Below are positions 11,587-21,615 of a DNA stretch of 64,000 nt, in pieces (position 1 is the first letter of the stretch; each line of letters opens with the position of its first letter). The notes beneath the pieces were generated by a model. The model made no database searches. It had not been told where the DNA came from and saw only the letters and a program-made list of their open reading frames with translations. The stretch is from Adiantum capillus-veneris. Taxonomy: Eukaryota > Streptophyta > Polypodiopsida > Polypodiales > Pteridaceae. The stretch is taken from assembly GCA_014529385.2 (NCBI GenBank), contig CM043942.1, positions 58,405,340 to 58,469,339 on the forward strand, in the 5' to 3' direction. The position numbers and the translations under genes are program-made.

Positions 11587-12596
11587 TTGTGCTTTTCTTC
11601 CATATGAAGAACCTCTATAGCATAATATTTAGGAGATGAATCTAATGTGAGGTGTTGCACCGTGTGCATGGCCTTTTCTTTGCCTTGCAAAAGAGGACAA
11701 TCTTTCTTGTTATGTTGGTCCGAAAGACATTTAAAACACAAATTGTGTTTCTTTGTACGCTCAAAATCAACAGTGCTGAGAGACCCACGTGGAGTATCTC
11801 GTGATTGCATAGGCTTCTTAGCCTATTCTGGGCGTGAAGAGGTAGATTGTCTCTTATTCCTCTTGGAATGTGTGGGAGATCTACCTCGCCATTGGCTCTT
11901 AGCAAAAGTATTCTTAGAGTAGGGAACATTTCCTTTCCTCTCTTCGTCATCATCATATCTTTGGGCATGACTGATGGCTTCTTCCAAAGTTTTTGGATGT
12001 TGGGGCTTGACATGAAGACGATAGTCTTTGTCAAGACCCCTATTAAAACCCCGTATCTTTTGGAATTCATCTAGACCTTTAAGAGATAGACTTATTTCCA
12101 CAACCGTCTTTATATCGGGGTGTGTCTCAATCTATGAATATCACTCCATTTGTGTAAGAACGTATTGACTGCATCCTTGTTGCGATCACGCTCTTCCCCG
12201 TGAAACTTAGGAATGGTGATATTCTTAAGTAATGCATTGCTACCTTCTCCATCTTCTGAAGCACTTGTCTCTTCGACTCTGTGAGTCGTGCGAGCTTGGT
12301 TTCCTTGAACCGTGCCACTTGTGGCTCCTTGATTCGTTTGTGAATTCATAAATTTCACAAGTAACTCCGTAAAATTGGTAACATTTGCATTGAGTGCAAA
12401 GAGGTTGCATTCAAGTACACCTGCAATTTTCCAAATTCTTGAAAGCATCCATATCTACAAGGCCATGATCTCCTAGATCATTGCCATCATGCATATTAGT
12501 GTTAGCCGCACCCGTGGTGCCCTGATTTTGATCTACATGCTCAAAATCAAACGTGTGTGTAGGTGGTAAATCCTCATTGGTCATGGTAAACACACA
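11532..12596 (-). pseudogene. Element C gag with intact zinc knuckle
   Basis: Minus-strand pieces in different frames run from an ATG at 12591-12593. They give an acidic N-terminus, a capsid core (I-P-K-F-H-G-E-E-R and F-L-H-K-W), an R-G-L-D-K-D-Y-R segment and a knuckle C-F-K-C-L-S-D-Q-H-N-K-K-D-C that keeps the full CX2CX4HX4C. At least two frameshifts (about 12110-12130 and 11530-11600) and a TAG near 11821 break it. It lies just upstream of the element C protease in the normal gag-pol order. Confidence 0.7.
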
Positions 12597-13042
12597 CTAA
12601 TGCAAAGAGAGAGAGAAAAAACGTCAACTTGTACCTTGTTAAATTGAAGTCTTTGTATTTTGTAGCTCCACGATTTGCATCGCATGAGAACCTCACCTTG
12701 CGGGAATTGGAGCGCTTCACGTGTCGTTCATTGTAAGAACACCTTTGTTGCCTCTTCACAAAAACTCGTCGTTTTTGTGAAGGCGTTTGCTCACTTTGAA
12801 GCTACCTCCTTGAGGAAAAAAGAATTTTTGGAGGAAAACTTGCCCTTCCTCCAAGAAGTGAAAAGGAAGGGTGAAGCTACTTACTTGAAGTTTGAAGCTT
12901 TCCCTTTTCTTCTAGTTTTCTATATTTACTTGCTGTACACAACAAGGGTCAATAGCTTGATGGTAACGTGTTGGCCTCTTATTTCATGGGGTGGGTTCAA
13001 CCATCCTTCATGCAATGGTTAAGTGGGCCTTCCTACGCGCGT
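12597..13042 (-). other. Leader/LTR region of element C, contains a strong hairpin
   Basis: 446 bases upstream of element C gag. By position this is its leader and part of an LTR, but I found no PBS or LTR ends. It stops at the TG of the element E LTR. A perfect 12-bp-arm hairpin is listed separately. Confidence 0.35.
12754..12782. repeat. Perfect hairpin, 12-bp arms, 5-base loop
   Basis: CTTCACAAAAAC, TCGTC, GTTTTTGTGAAG. No mismatch. It could fold in the RNA of either strand. It lies in the presumed leader of element C. Confidence 0.8.
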
Positions 13043-15412
13043 TGGAGAGGGGGAATGGGGGAACATGCCCAGCACAAACATAAGGGCCTCTCTATAGCTC
13101 AGGGTATTCACAGCACCCCTATCCTCTCGAGAAACACCTTCAAAGAAACACTTAGCACTAGCAGACCACCGCCTGCTCAATTGTCACTGTTCACACCCTC
13201 TACAAACCACCACACAAGATACACCTAATACCACTGCCTGTCTCCACCCTTACACACGCACACAACCACTCAATCTTGCTCTCTCACTCAAAACACCATT
13301 GGTCCGGGGGAAGGGCACACACTTCCACACAGTCGGCACCGAGGAGAACCATGAAAGAAGGAGAAAGAGAAGGGGGGAAGGAGAAACAACAGCAAGGGAG
13401 GCAACTGTGGCTTGATTGCACTTCAGAAAACATATACACAGGCTTGCAATGCCATCACCATGGCCATTTTCAAGCAAAAGTTACAAAGGGGCTAGATTGC
13501 TAGAGAACTCCACTTTGCAGGCTTCAAACGGCACCTTAAAAGGCCAAGAAAAAAGCCCCAAATTTGATTCATTTTGGAATTTTACAATTTAATTGGTCCA
13601 TGGGGCACCCATTTTTGGTATCTTTTTGCACCGCCTTGCTCTCTCTTTCTTCTTCACTCTTTGCACTTGGGGGGAGGGGCATTAGCGATGTCGCTATTGC
13701 CTCCTAGCTCTTTTATTTTTTATTTTTCATATTTCACTTTTACCCTCTTTAGGCTCACCTTATGGTGCTCAATTTTGACTTTTGACTCTCTCCCTCTATC
13801 CATCCGACTCCTCCTTGGCCCCTTTTTCTCTTTGGCTTGGAGTTGTCCCTGCTCCTTTGGTCTTCCCCTTTGTCCAGCCACTTGGCCTTGCTTGGCTTTG
13901 CCCACTTGATTGCCCTCGAACTCTCTTTCGCGTTCTCCCTATGATCCTTGCCTGCTACTGTGAGACCTTTCCCTTACCTGAGGCGGGGAGGCAATAGCGA
14001 TGTCGCTATTGCCTCCTCTCTCCTTCTCAAAATTTTGGGCTTCTAAGCGCCGCGAGACGATCCCCCACTGGGGCTGCCACATCATCATCGCCAACTCGCC
14101 GCCCGCACGGGCGCGCGCCTCCTAGCTGGCCAAAACCGCCACGCATGCGCCCTGCAACGCCGCCGCGTGCCACCCACTTCGACCACACAGCGCCCACAAC
14201 ACTCACACCATAGCCACGAACTCAAGGGGCTTACGCTCCGCACCTTGTGACACCATAGGAGTGACTACCCCCAGCCCATATAGGGCGCATTCTCCGGCAT
14301 CTTTTTCGCATGTGGGTTAACCGCCCAGACCACGTGGCAGTTGCCTGTGAGAGGCCTCCAAAAGCCCCTAAAATCCCCCCATTTTTAAACCAAAAAAGCC
14401 TCTTTTGCTTGCATCGGATGCCCTACCATTCCCTGCTCTTTTACCCAATGGTCATGTCGCAAAGCCATGCCGGATCTTCACTATATCGGGCCAGTGCGAT
14501 GCAAACGTGGCAACCCTTTGACTTTTCTGAGTCCGTCGTTCGAGGCTGCCAAAAAATCGAAAATGCATCTCCATGCACTCAACCATCCAATGCTCCGTTT
14601 TTCCTCCACATTGTAACTCGATGCTCAGGGCTCAGAATCACGCGCCGTCAATTTTTTCTTACTCTGCATGATGCATGCTACCCTTTAGAATCCGGTCGAG
14701 GCTCAAAAGACACCAGATGGCACATTTCCCAGTGCGGTTGAATGAGCTCAGACCCGGCCCTCGAAAATCTTCAACTTACCTTAACTTGCTATCCAGAGCT
14801 CTGATTTGCGATCCGAGAAGACAAGCATGCTTTAGAACTTGAGCACTACACACATATACACTGACATCAGCCCAGGCCACCTGTCCCCAGTTGCCCTGTC
14901 TGTCGGGGATCTGCTACACACTCTTTCCTTAGACTGCAATATCTTGAGCACCGGGCCTCCGTTTGACGAGCCGTCTGGACCGGCTTCTAGAGCACGCTGA
15001 GCTCTACATTCTAGAGCTTTGACTTGGTATTTTGGACATCTTCATCTGCCATCCCATATGGACTATCCCACGGCACTTTTGGCCTAAAAAACCGCATCAG
15101 GCATACTTTCCCGCTATCCTTTGGCTGCCTAGGGCCTTGGCACCTGCCCTAGACTTTTGCACTGCACTCGATTGCTCCCTTTGCCTGGCATAGACCACCT
15201 GCTAGCCTCGACCAACTTTGGTTGCACCATCATTGCCCAGCCCCCTCGTCGAACATTTATGTTTGACCAAAACCATATATACAGAACTTTGAAACTGGCA
15301 CACCAAATTGATGATAAAAAACACTCACAAAACCATAACTGTATGTACAGACTATGTACAAAAGCTTCATCTCCTTCCTTTCACACCCTGCATGCTTTAG
15401 GTGGGTTGCCCA
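13043..15412 (-). mobile_element. Element E 3' LTR (2,370 bp, complete)
   Basis: In element orientation it starts TGGGCAACCC immediately after the purine tract and ends ...CCTCTCCA at 13043. The inner 960 bases match 48012-49004. The 5'-LTR copy has about 30 extra bases near 48545-48580 that this copy lacks. A GC-rich block (about 14040-14180) is notable. Two near-identical hairpins around GATGTCGC lie at about 13679-13703 and 13990-14013. The five bases outside the end are CGCGT, but the opposite flank is lost, so the TSD cannot be tested. Confidence 0.85.
13990..14013. repeat. LTR hairpin, 11-bp arms, TG loop
   Basis: GGCAATAGCGA, TG, TCGCTATTGCC. An imperfect sister copy lies at 13679-13703 and in the 5' LTR near 48670-48700. 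Confidence 0.8.
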
Positions 15413-15420
15413 CCCCCCTT
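15413..15420 (-). promoter_or_regulatory. Polypurine tract of element E
   Basis: Minus strand AAGGGGGG directly before the LTR TGGG. It lies 12 bases after the integrase stop. This is the standard plus-strand primer position. Confidence 0.85.
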
Positions 15421-16205
15421 GACTATGATTTGCTACACTTCAAGCACTAGATTCCTTTTGAAATACAGTTTGAGCCACACACCATTCACCCTGTTCCTAA
15501 GAAGCTTTTCATTTGCTCTTACCAGTTGATACGTCCCATTCGGAAAGGCCTTCTTCACTTTATATGGACCCGTCCACTTCTTCTTGAGCTTCTTCTGGAA
15601 TGTGAAATCCAAATAGCTTTCATACTTCATGACCAGGTCTCCTTCCTCTATTTTCTTGTCCGGCAGGTTCTGATTGAACTTGGCAACCCGCTTCTCTCTT
15701 TGCTTTACATAGTAGTCCGCTGATGCCTCTTTGTCCATCTGCAAAGCCTCCAAGCTGGCTATCCGATCCTGTAGAACGCCTTGTTGAGTGGCATTGACAC
15801 GCCACATACCCTTTAAAGCACCTAGTTGTGCATACAGTGGCAACACCGCCTCCTTACCATAGACAAGCTCGAATGGAGTGAAGTTTGTAGCCACTTTATA
15901 GGACGTTCTATACACCCACAGACACTTCTCTAAATTTGCTTCCCACTCAGCTTCCTGTTTGTACACATACTTCATTAACTTCTTGGCAATTTGACCATTA
16001 GCACTCTCAACTAGACCATTGCATTGGGGGTGATAGGGTGAGGAAAACCGATGCTGAATCTTTAACTATTCCACTAATGCACTCATGAGCTTGCTTCTAA
16101 ACCCCTGACCCCTATCGGAAACTAACACCCATGGAACACCAAAACGGAAACATATGCTATCAAACACAAACTGAGCCACCACATTGGCATTTACTTCTTT
16201 CATTG

Positions 16206-16436
16206 CTTTGGCCTCAACCCACCTTGTAAGATAGTCAATGGCTACCACCACGTATTTCTTACCACTAGTAGACTTTGGGAGAGGCCTATAGCATCCAGGC
16301 CCACCCCACTTCTCGAAGGCGCTTTGGCCTTGACCCACCTTGTAAGATAGTCAATGGATACCACCACGTATTTCTTACCACTAGTAGACTTTGGGAGAGG
16401 GCCTATAGCATCCAGACCCCACTTCTCGAAGGCACT
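16206..16436 (-). repeat. 116-bp tandem duplication inside element E integrase
   Basis: Two copies (16206-16321 and 16322-16436) of the segment encoding P-K-S-T-S-G-K-K-Y-V-V-V and D-Y-L-T-R-W. They differ by a few transitions and small indels. The period is not a multiple of three, so the frame is lost. Confidence 0.85.
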
Positions 16437-16576
16437 TTGTGCAATGATGGCGCCCCGTGACTCCGCTACCAGTCGTCTTTCACCTATAGTTTGACACTCG
16501 TGGCACGTCTTGCACCAGTAATGCACGTCCTTCACAATGGAAGGCCACCAAGAGCCTGCTCTAAGCACTCGAAACA

Positions 16577-16581
16577 GAACC
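16577..16581. repeat. Left TSD of insertion K (GAACC)
   Basis: GAACC immediately before TGTTGGGG. The right copy at 29138-29142 reads AAACC, one G-to-A change. The element E pol reading frame is continuous when the two flanks are joined over this five-base site. Confidence 0.75.
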
Positions 16582-17698
16582 TGTTGGGGTATAGGCATCT
16601 GTGCCTTGCAGCCATACAGAGGCTTGCAGGAGGTTTGTGGACAGCCATACAGAGGCTTGCAGGAGAGCTCTCAGGAGCTTCCTAGTGCTCACAGATCAGA
16701 GTTCCTCTACAGATCAGCCCACAGTGTACATCATTTTCCCTCTTCGGGCAAGCTTTGCAACGGCTACATCGGCGACAGGTTGGAGCTTGGAGCTTCCATA
16801 GACATGGAAGCATTGTGAGATTGATGCATTCAGCTCACGCATCGAGGTGGGAAGTGAGTTTCAGCCTTTCTATGAGCTCAAAGAAGCACAGAAGAAAGTC
16901 GTTCAGTTTTTAGCAGTTTGACATCAGTCTACTGTTTTGCTCATAACTTGAGCTACAAAGCTCCGATTCCAAAACTTTTTGGTTCAAAACGGAGCTGGCT
17001 TTGAGCTCTACAACTTTGTAGAAGGAATTGTTTTCTGATTCAGAGTGCAGGTGGGTCTGAAATTTAAAACACAAAGACTGTTTTTCATGACAGTTTTGGG
17101 CTCTGTTGTTTTCTTTGCTGCAGACAGCTTACCCGTGTACACTGCAGGTAGCAGGCACATATGAGGTGTTACAAGATTGGGTTTGACTCCCAGGTACAGG
17201 TTGAGTCTAGTACTCCCACAGGTGTTGCCAGTTGCAGTTGAGTGGTTCTTCTGCAGTGTTGTGGCTTGCATACATGGTGTTTGAGCGGGTAATGCTCTAT
17301 GTATGCTTATGTGGTGAGCAGTAGATCTTGTGAGCAAGTGCACAGGTTGGTTATGGATGACATGTATGATCACCTGTGATACTCTTTGTGAGCATTTGTT
17401 GGACACAGGTTTGCAGAGCTTATGCATGTATATTGAGTGTAGTTTGATGCGCATTCATTGCTCATTGTATTGAGCTTGCAGGAAAATGGTTATTTGGTGT
17501 TGATAGCCCATTGTGCGTCGAAACTCTGGCGAAATTTTCCCAGGAGTTTTATGCGTATCATTTATGCGATCTAGGTAGAGATTGCAGGTTGCACTCAGCA
17601 TTTGCGTGCGGTGTTCTGTGCAGGTGGGAGATTTGTGCGTATGTATGCATCGATACCGCACAGTGTGGGCTTGGTGATTAGCTCACAAATTGTAGTGT
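16582..17698 (+). mobile_element. Element K 5' terminal region (rearranged LTR)
   Basis: Only 16582-16609 matches the 3' LTR. The rest, about 1.1 kb, has no counterpart in the 3' LTR. It contains two copies of GCCATACAGAGGCTTGCAGG spaced 42 bases (from about 16611 and 16653). No coding pattern is seen. It may be an insertion, a recombinant LTR or captured DNA. Confidence 0.45.
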
Positions 17699-17712
17699 GG
17701 TACTAGAGCATG
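17699..17712 (+). promoter_or_regulatory. Possible initiator-tRNA-Met primer site of element K
   Basis: TGGTACTAGAGCAT resembles the copia primer site TGGTATCAGAGC (known from the family) with two transitions. It lies about 190 bases before the gag ATG, a normal distance. Confidence 0.4.
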
Positions 17713-17895
17713 CGAGGCTTGTATTGACATTGCGGGAGCTCTATTTTGGAGTGTGTCTCACAGGTTTTACATTGTGTTTCTGGCCATATTTGTAGACAGT
17801 TTCCAGGTGTTGTTGGTGAGGTGGTTTTGCTATCTAGCTTGCTACTTGTGCTCATGGCAGAGACAGGTGATTGATCAGATTGTCACCTCTCACAG

Positions 17896-19683
17896 ATGCG
17901 CGTGTTTGATGGGTCAGACTTTGCGGCATGGAGAGAGTGTATGCTTGATGCATTGACACAGCGAGGGTTGCATGGACCATTGAGTGGTGATGCAGGTAGA
18001 CCCTCATGCTTGTCTAACGATCAGTGGCAGGAGCTAGAGGAGATGGCACTATCTACACTCTCTTTGCACCTTGCGGAATCTGTATATGCTCTTGTTATGT
18101 ATGAGACTACTTCGAGACAATTTTGGCGCAGATTACATGATATGTATGATAGATCTGAGTCATCACGGACTCGTGTGAGACATGTACATTCACGAGTACG
18201 CCGACAGGTGACATGTTGGTATTGTGGTCATTCTGGACACGTTAGACGGCGCTGTTTTCGTCGCATGCGACATCGTAGGAGACATGGCAGTCTCAGAGAT
18301 GTATGTAGTGATGCCATGGACTCACTTGCTTTGACAGTTGAGGCACATGTAGTGTCGGAGTATACTAGTGACGGGGATGTCACTTTTACCTCGAGCTATG
18401 CACGAGATGCTATACATGTGGATAGTGCAGTCCCTTCGCAGTGGTTGCTAGCCGCAGATGCTGTGTTTCATGTCACGTCGCATCGTGAATGGTTTTGTAG
18501 CTATTCTAGCAGGATGCTTGGTAGTGTACGTTTGACCGATGGATCGGTGCATGCGATAGCAGGTGCAGGAGATGTGAGACTGTCATTACCGAGTGGTGCA
18601 TCTTACTTGTTACGACATGTTCGCTATGTACCAGATTTGACAGTGAGTTTGATCTTGATTGGTCAGCTTAGAGATTGTGGATGTCAGATTTCGCTACGAG
18701 AGCGAGATTTTGTGATGCATTTGGGTTCGCTAGTGATTGCGAGAGGTGCCAGGAGTGGTACAGGTTACCCATTGCATGTGGATCACGGGAGAGACGGTGT
18801 TGTCTCTGTGATCACGCAGCCAGGTAGACAGCGAGAGAGCAGGCGAGTCTATTTTGCTTGTGGGTTGCAGGGTACTTTGCATGGAGTGCAGAGTAGTGAG
18901 CTCGTTGTGCACACATTTGGGGCACGACTTGAGCAGTCACACAGAGAGGTGACAGAGTCAAACATGCATGCTTTGCTAGTGACTGAGCAAAGCAGAGAGT
19001 CAGTTGTGCGAGATACTTCTATGCAGGATAGACAGGTAGAGTGGTCTTTCTCTAGTGAGTCACGACAGGAGGACGTTGTGCAAGAGTCTATGCATATGGA
19101 GTTAGAGCATGAGAGCTCTAGTGAGTCACAGCAGATTGAGTGGTCATGTTTGCAGTGGATGATTGCAAAGGAGGCTGAGATGTCAGCGATTATGTAGTCA
19201 TTCCTTTCTATGCTCGACAGTGAGCATGGGGATGTAGTTGTGCAGGATATGTCTTCCAGCAAACACCTAGAGAAGCTGGTTTGCTCTGAGGTTGCACGAC
19301 AGGTTGATGCGTCTTTTGTGGACAGTCAGGAGATGCATGTGGCTAACACGCCTTGTCAGTCAGAGATGCCTATTGCCAGGGATATATATGTTGACGCATG
19401 CTCCGTAGAGCTAGCAGGGCCCGCTAGCATTGCATCGGCATTTGGTGGTCTCATGTATGAGATGTTAATCTTGAGACCAGATATCGTAGCTGCAGTGGGA
19501 GCATTTGCAGTTGGGGTTGTCAGCCGTTTGTTGACTGATGATGGCATAGTGCACGAGGGAGATATACAGGTATTGCGTACATACTTGCAGTACGTGTGCG
19601 GTGCGTCTGGTGGTGTATGGACTTACACGGGAGCAGGACAGCCAGATGCACACTATCACAGCCAGCCAGTGGGCATCGGTTGA
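17896..19683 (+). CDS. Element K gag-protease-like polyprotein with one internal TAG
   Basis: ATG at 17896. The N-terminus (F-D-G-S-D-F-A-A-W-R-E-C-M) is the copia gag pattern. A CX2CX4HX4C knuckle (C-W-Y-C-G-H-S-G-H-V-R-R-R-C) follows at about residue 112-125. A copia protease frame comes next: W-L-L-A-A-D-A-V-F-H-V-T, then V-R-L-T-D-G-S and V-R-Y-V-P-D-L. The catalytic D-S/T-G is replaced by A-A-D. After that the protein has Ser/Glu-rich repeats (about residues 380-430). A TAG at 19195-19197 interrupts the frame, which then stays open in the same register to 19683, giving about 595 codons overall. The last 150 residues match nothing I know and include a hydrophobic Ala/Val-rich stretch. The coding region is well kept apart from the one stop, so it may act as gag in trans. 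Confidence 0.7.
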
Positions 19684-19730
19684 GAGCGGTTTTCTCTCGC
19701 CTTTTGTAGTCTTTAGACTAGGTTCTCTTG

Positions 19731-19754
19731 CTTAAAGGCACAGTCGCCTTTAAG
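19731..19754 (+). promoter_or_regulatory. Hairpin abutting the element K polypurine tract
   Basis: CTTAAAGGC, ACAGTC, GCCTTTAAG. Perfect 9-bp arms, directly joined to the AAGTGGGAGG purine tract (19752-19761) that primes the 3' LTR. Confidence 0.65.
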
Positions 19755-19762
19755 TGGGAGGT

Positions 19763-19907
19763 TGTTGGGGTATAGGCGTCTGTGCCTTGCCCGGCCGCCC
19801 AAAGTCTGGGCGCCCACTGACTTGTATACCTTATACATAGCATAAGTGTATAGGGGGCTGCTCACTCTTTGAGTCTCCCCACCCATATCTGTGTGTTGTG
19901 TGTCTCC
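19763..19907 (+). mobile_element. Element K 3' LTR, first part
   Basis: It starts TGTTGGGGTATAGGC after the purine tract and contains TATA-like AT blocks (about 19823-19850). It is cut at 19907 by element F, with the TSD TCTCC (19903-19907 and 29084-29088). The remaining 49 bases are 29089-29137, ending CA. Confidence 0.75.
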
Positions 19908-20199
19908 TGTTAACCCTCACGGCACACGGACACCCTATGATCTATAAACATTGTATTATTTAGAGTCAGGTACCGGGCTTGTCGGACCAATAGGAAAAGG
20001 GTAAGAGTGATCGCCGATGAGAGGCGCACTCTAACTGGGACATGCTAGGGTTAGTTGGCTAAGCATGGGCGCCCAAGTGTGAATGGGGTGAGCTCACATA
20101 AAAGCCAACTAAACCTAAAATTCACTCATTCTCTCATTTGTGCAATAGAAGAGTGCTCTTGCTCCATCTCCATCTCCATCTTCTTCTTCTTCACCTCCT

Positions 20200-20239
<40 letters not shown>

Positions 20240-20490
20240 GGAGAGTGTGTGTGCGATCGAGCATTACGAAGGCACGACGGCGGTGAAGCGGTTGAGCGCG
20301 GCACGACTGCAGCTTCTTCTTCATCGCGGCGAGGAATCCACCACGAAGGCGAGCGTAGAGCGGTGAGTGACACACCCTTTGCTCTCTTGAGCTTGCTAGT
20401 TTAGGCTTGTTGTGTGCTTGGAGCCATTTGTGGCTCGCACACGGTGTATTGGCAAGTCCCTTGCTTCGACAGTGCGGCAAGGAGCGCACA
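19908..20490 (+). mobile_element. Element F 5' LTR
   Basis: 583 bp, TGTTAACCC...GCGCACA. It carries (TG)n at about 20200-20220 and (GA)n at 20221-20239. The 3' LTR has the same tracts much longer. Confidence 0.92.
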
Positions 20491-20494
20491 TTTT

Positions 20495-20511
20495 TGGCGC
20501 CGCTGCCGGGG
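20495..20511 (+). promoter_or_regulatory. Primer-binding site of element F (tRNA-Asp)
   Basis: TGGCGCCGCTGCCGGGG, four bases after the LTR. It equals the complement of the plant tRNA-Asp acceptor end as I remember it, with one C in place of T. The same 17-mer follows the element G 5' LTR. Confidence 0.85.
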
Positions 20512-21615
20512 AAATGCCCTACACTAAGCTCGGTTAAGCACTTTACGCTTTCTTGTGGTGCAGTTTCTATCATAGGAAAGGCAAGGAATGAGTGTGTGTA
20601 GTTGTGTGGAGATTTCTATTTTTTGCATTTTCTGCGTTTGCTGGCTTGCACTGCACATTTAGCATTTCTTGCGTTTCTGCGTTTTCTGCATTTTCTGGTT
20701 TGCACTGCACAGTTCTGTGAAGTTTCAATTTTCTGCATTTTCTGTGTTTTCTGGTTTGTGCACAGTTAGACGCACAGTTAGTTAATTAAGCAGGCTAGTA
20801 ATTAGGTGAGACAGAAAGTAGGTAGGTGAGGTCAACGCGTACCAAAAAATAATAATAATAATAATTAATTAATTAATTAAATTTTTTGAAAAAAAAATCG
20901 AAAAAAAAAATAAAAATAAATTTTTTTCCGAAAAATAAAAACGTGAGTGAGGGGGAGGTTAAATTTTCGAAAATAAAAAACGTGAGGTATAAAAACGGAC
21001 GGGTTGGTTTGTATAAAAGATAGATCGGGATCGGGATCATTATTTTTTAAAAAAAAAAATCGAAAAAAAAATTCGGAAATTTTTTTTTTTCCGAAAAATA
21101 AAAACGTGAGTGAGGGGGAGGTCAAATTTTCGAAAATAAAAAACGTGAGGTATAAAAACGGACGGGTTGGTTTGTATAAAAGATAGATCGGGATCGGGAT
21201 CACAAGCCCAAGCCCAAGCCCAAGCCCAGGCCTCAATCCTTAGTCTTATGATATATACTAGACTCACTCTTATATATATACCCTACTCCCTCAAGAGGAA
21301 ATGAGAGCATGTGGGGCAAGTCCTCCACTCTCCTCCCTTCTCTTCCCACTTGCACCCTTAGACTTGGTATTTAGAGCCTAGTTCCCCAGCTAGGAAAAGA
21401 CTGTTTCGGGCTTTTCTGGAGCAAAATAGAACCAAACGGTGGGCTGTAAAGCACAGCGTGTCCCTCCTAGCGATACGCTTGTTTTGAGCTATCACACGGC
21501 CCATTCCACGACACGCTCTAAAAAATCTAGCAAAAAAACAAACAAAAAACATGCAAAAAACTAGTCACAAGGACTCCTAGAGCAGCATTTGGACACCTTA
21601 GGGTATCAAAAGCAC
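20512..21615 (+). other. Element F leader with tandem repeats
   Basis: Noncoding. It holds three degenerate copies of a TTTTCTGCATTTTCTGG plus TTGCACTGCACAG unit (about 20619-20765), a 163-bp tandem duplication (20877-21202) and four-and-a-bit AAGCCC units (21203-21227). No ORF is supported. Confidence 0.75.
20877..21202 (+). repeat. 163-bp tandem duplication in element F leader
   Basis: The unit has an A-rich or T-rich block, then ACGTGAGTGAGGGGGAGG, TTTTCGAAAATAAAAAACG, GGTATAAAAACGGACGGG and ATCGGGATCGGGATCA. Copies start near 20877 and 21040 and differ by little outside the homopolymers. Each copy has a TATAAAA sequence. Confidence 0.85.

Larger units (their letters stand above)
15433..16581 (-). 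pseudogene. Element E integrase, core and C-terminus
   Basis: Minus strand. It starts with the CC half of the zinc finger (C-K-T-C-H-E-C, about 16505), then W-G-L-D-A-I-G-P-L-P with the first catalytic Asp, V-S-D-R-G-Q-G-F with the second, and Y-H-P-Q-C-N-G-L-V-E-S-A-N with the Glu. The C-terminal part has L-W-V-Y-R-T, F-E-L-V-Y-G-K and a G-P-Y-K-V module, ending at 15433. A TAG at 16066-16068 and a 116-bp tandem duplication (16206-16436) break the frame. No chromodomain is seen. The HH half of the zinc finger is 12.5 kb away at about 29143-29190, beyond insertion K. Confidence 0.85.

Noticed and set aside
13574-13997. Overlapping ORFs with Leu/Pro-rich products at 13574-13997 and the same at 48537-48999
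   Set aside because: They lie in the two copies of the element E LTR and are not preserved in frame between the copies.
17008-17454. 148-residue minus-strand ORF in element K 5' region
   Set aside because: No recognisable domain, no conserved context, and the opposite strand carries the element's leader.
21203-21227. AAGCCC hexamers as a telomere-like repeat
   Set aside because: Plant telomere repeats are TTTAGGG. This is a short hexamer tract inside a retroelement leader.
20877-21267. Minus-strand ORFs in the F leader with Phe/Lys-rich repeats
   Set aside because: They come from A/T homopolymers and the 163-bp duplication and have no domain pattern.
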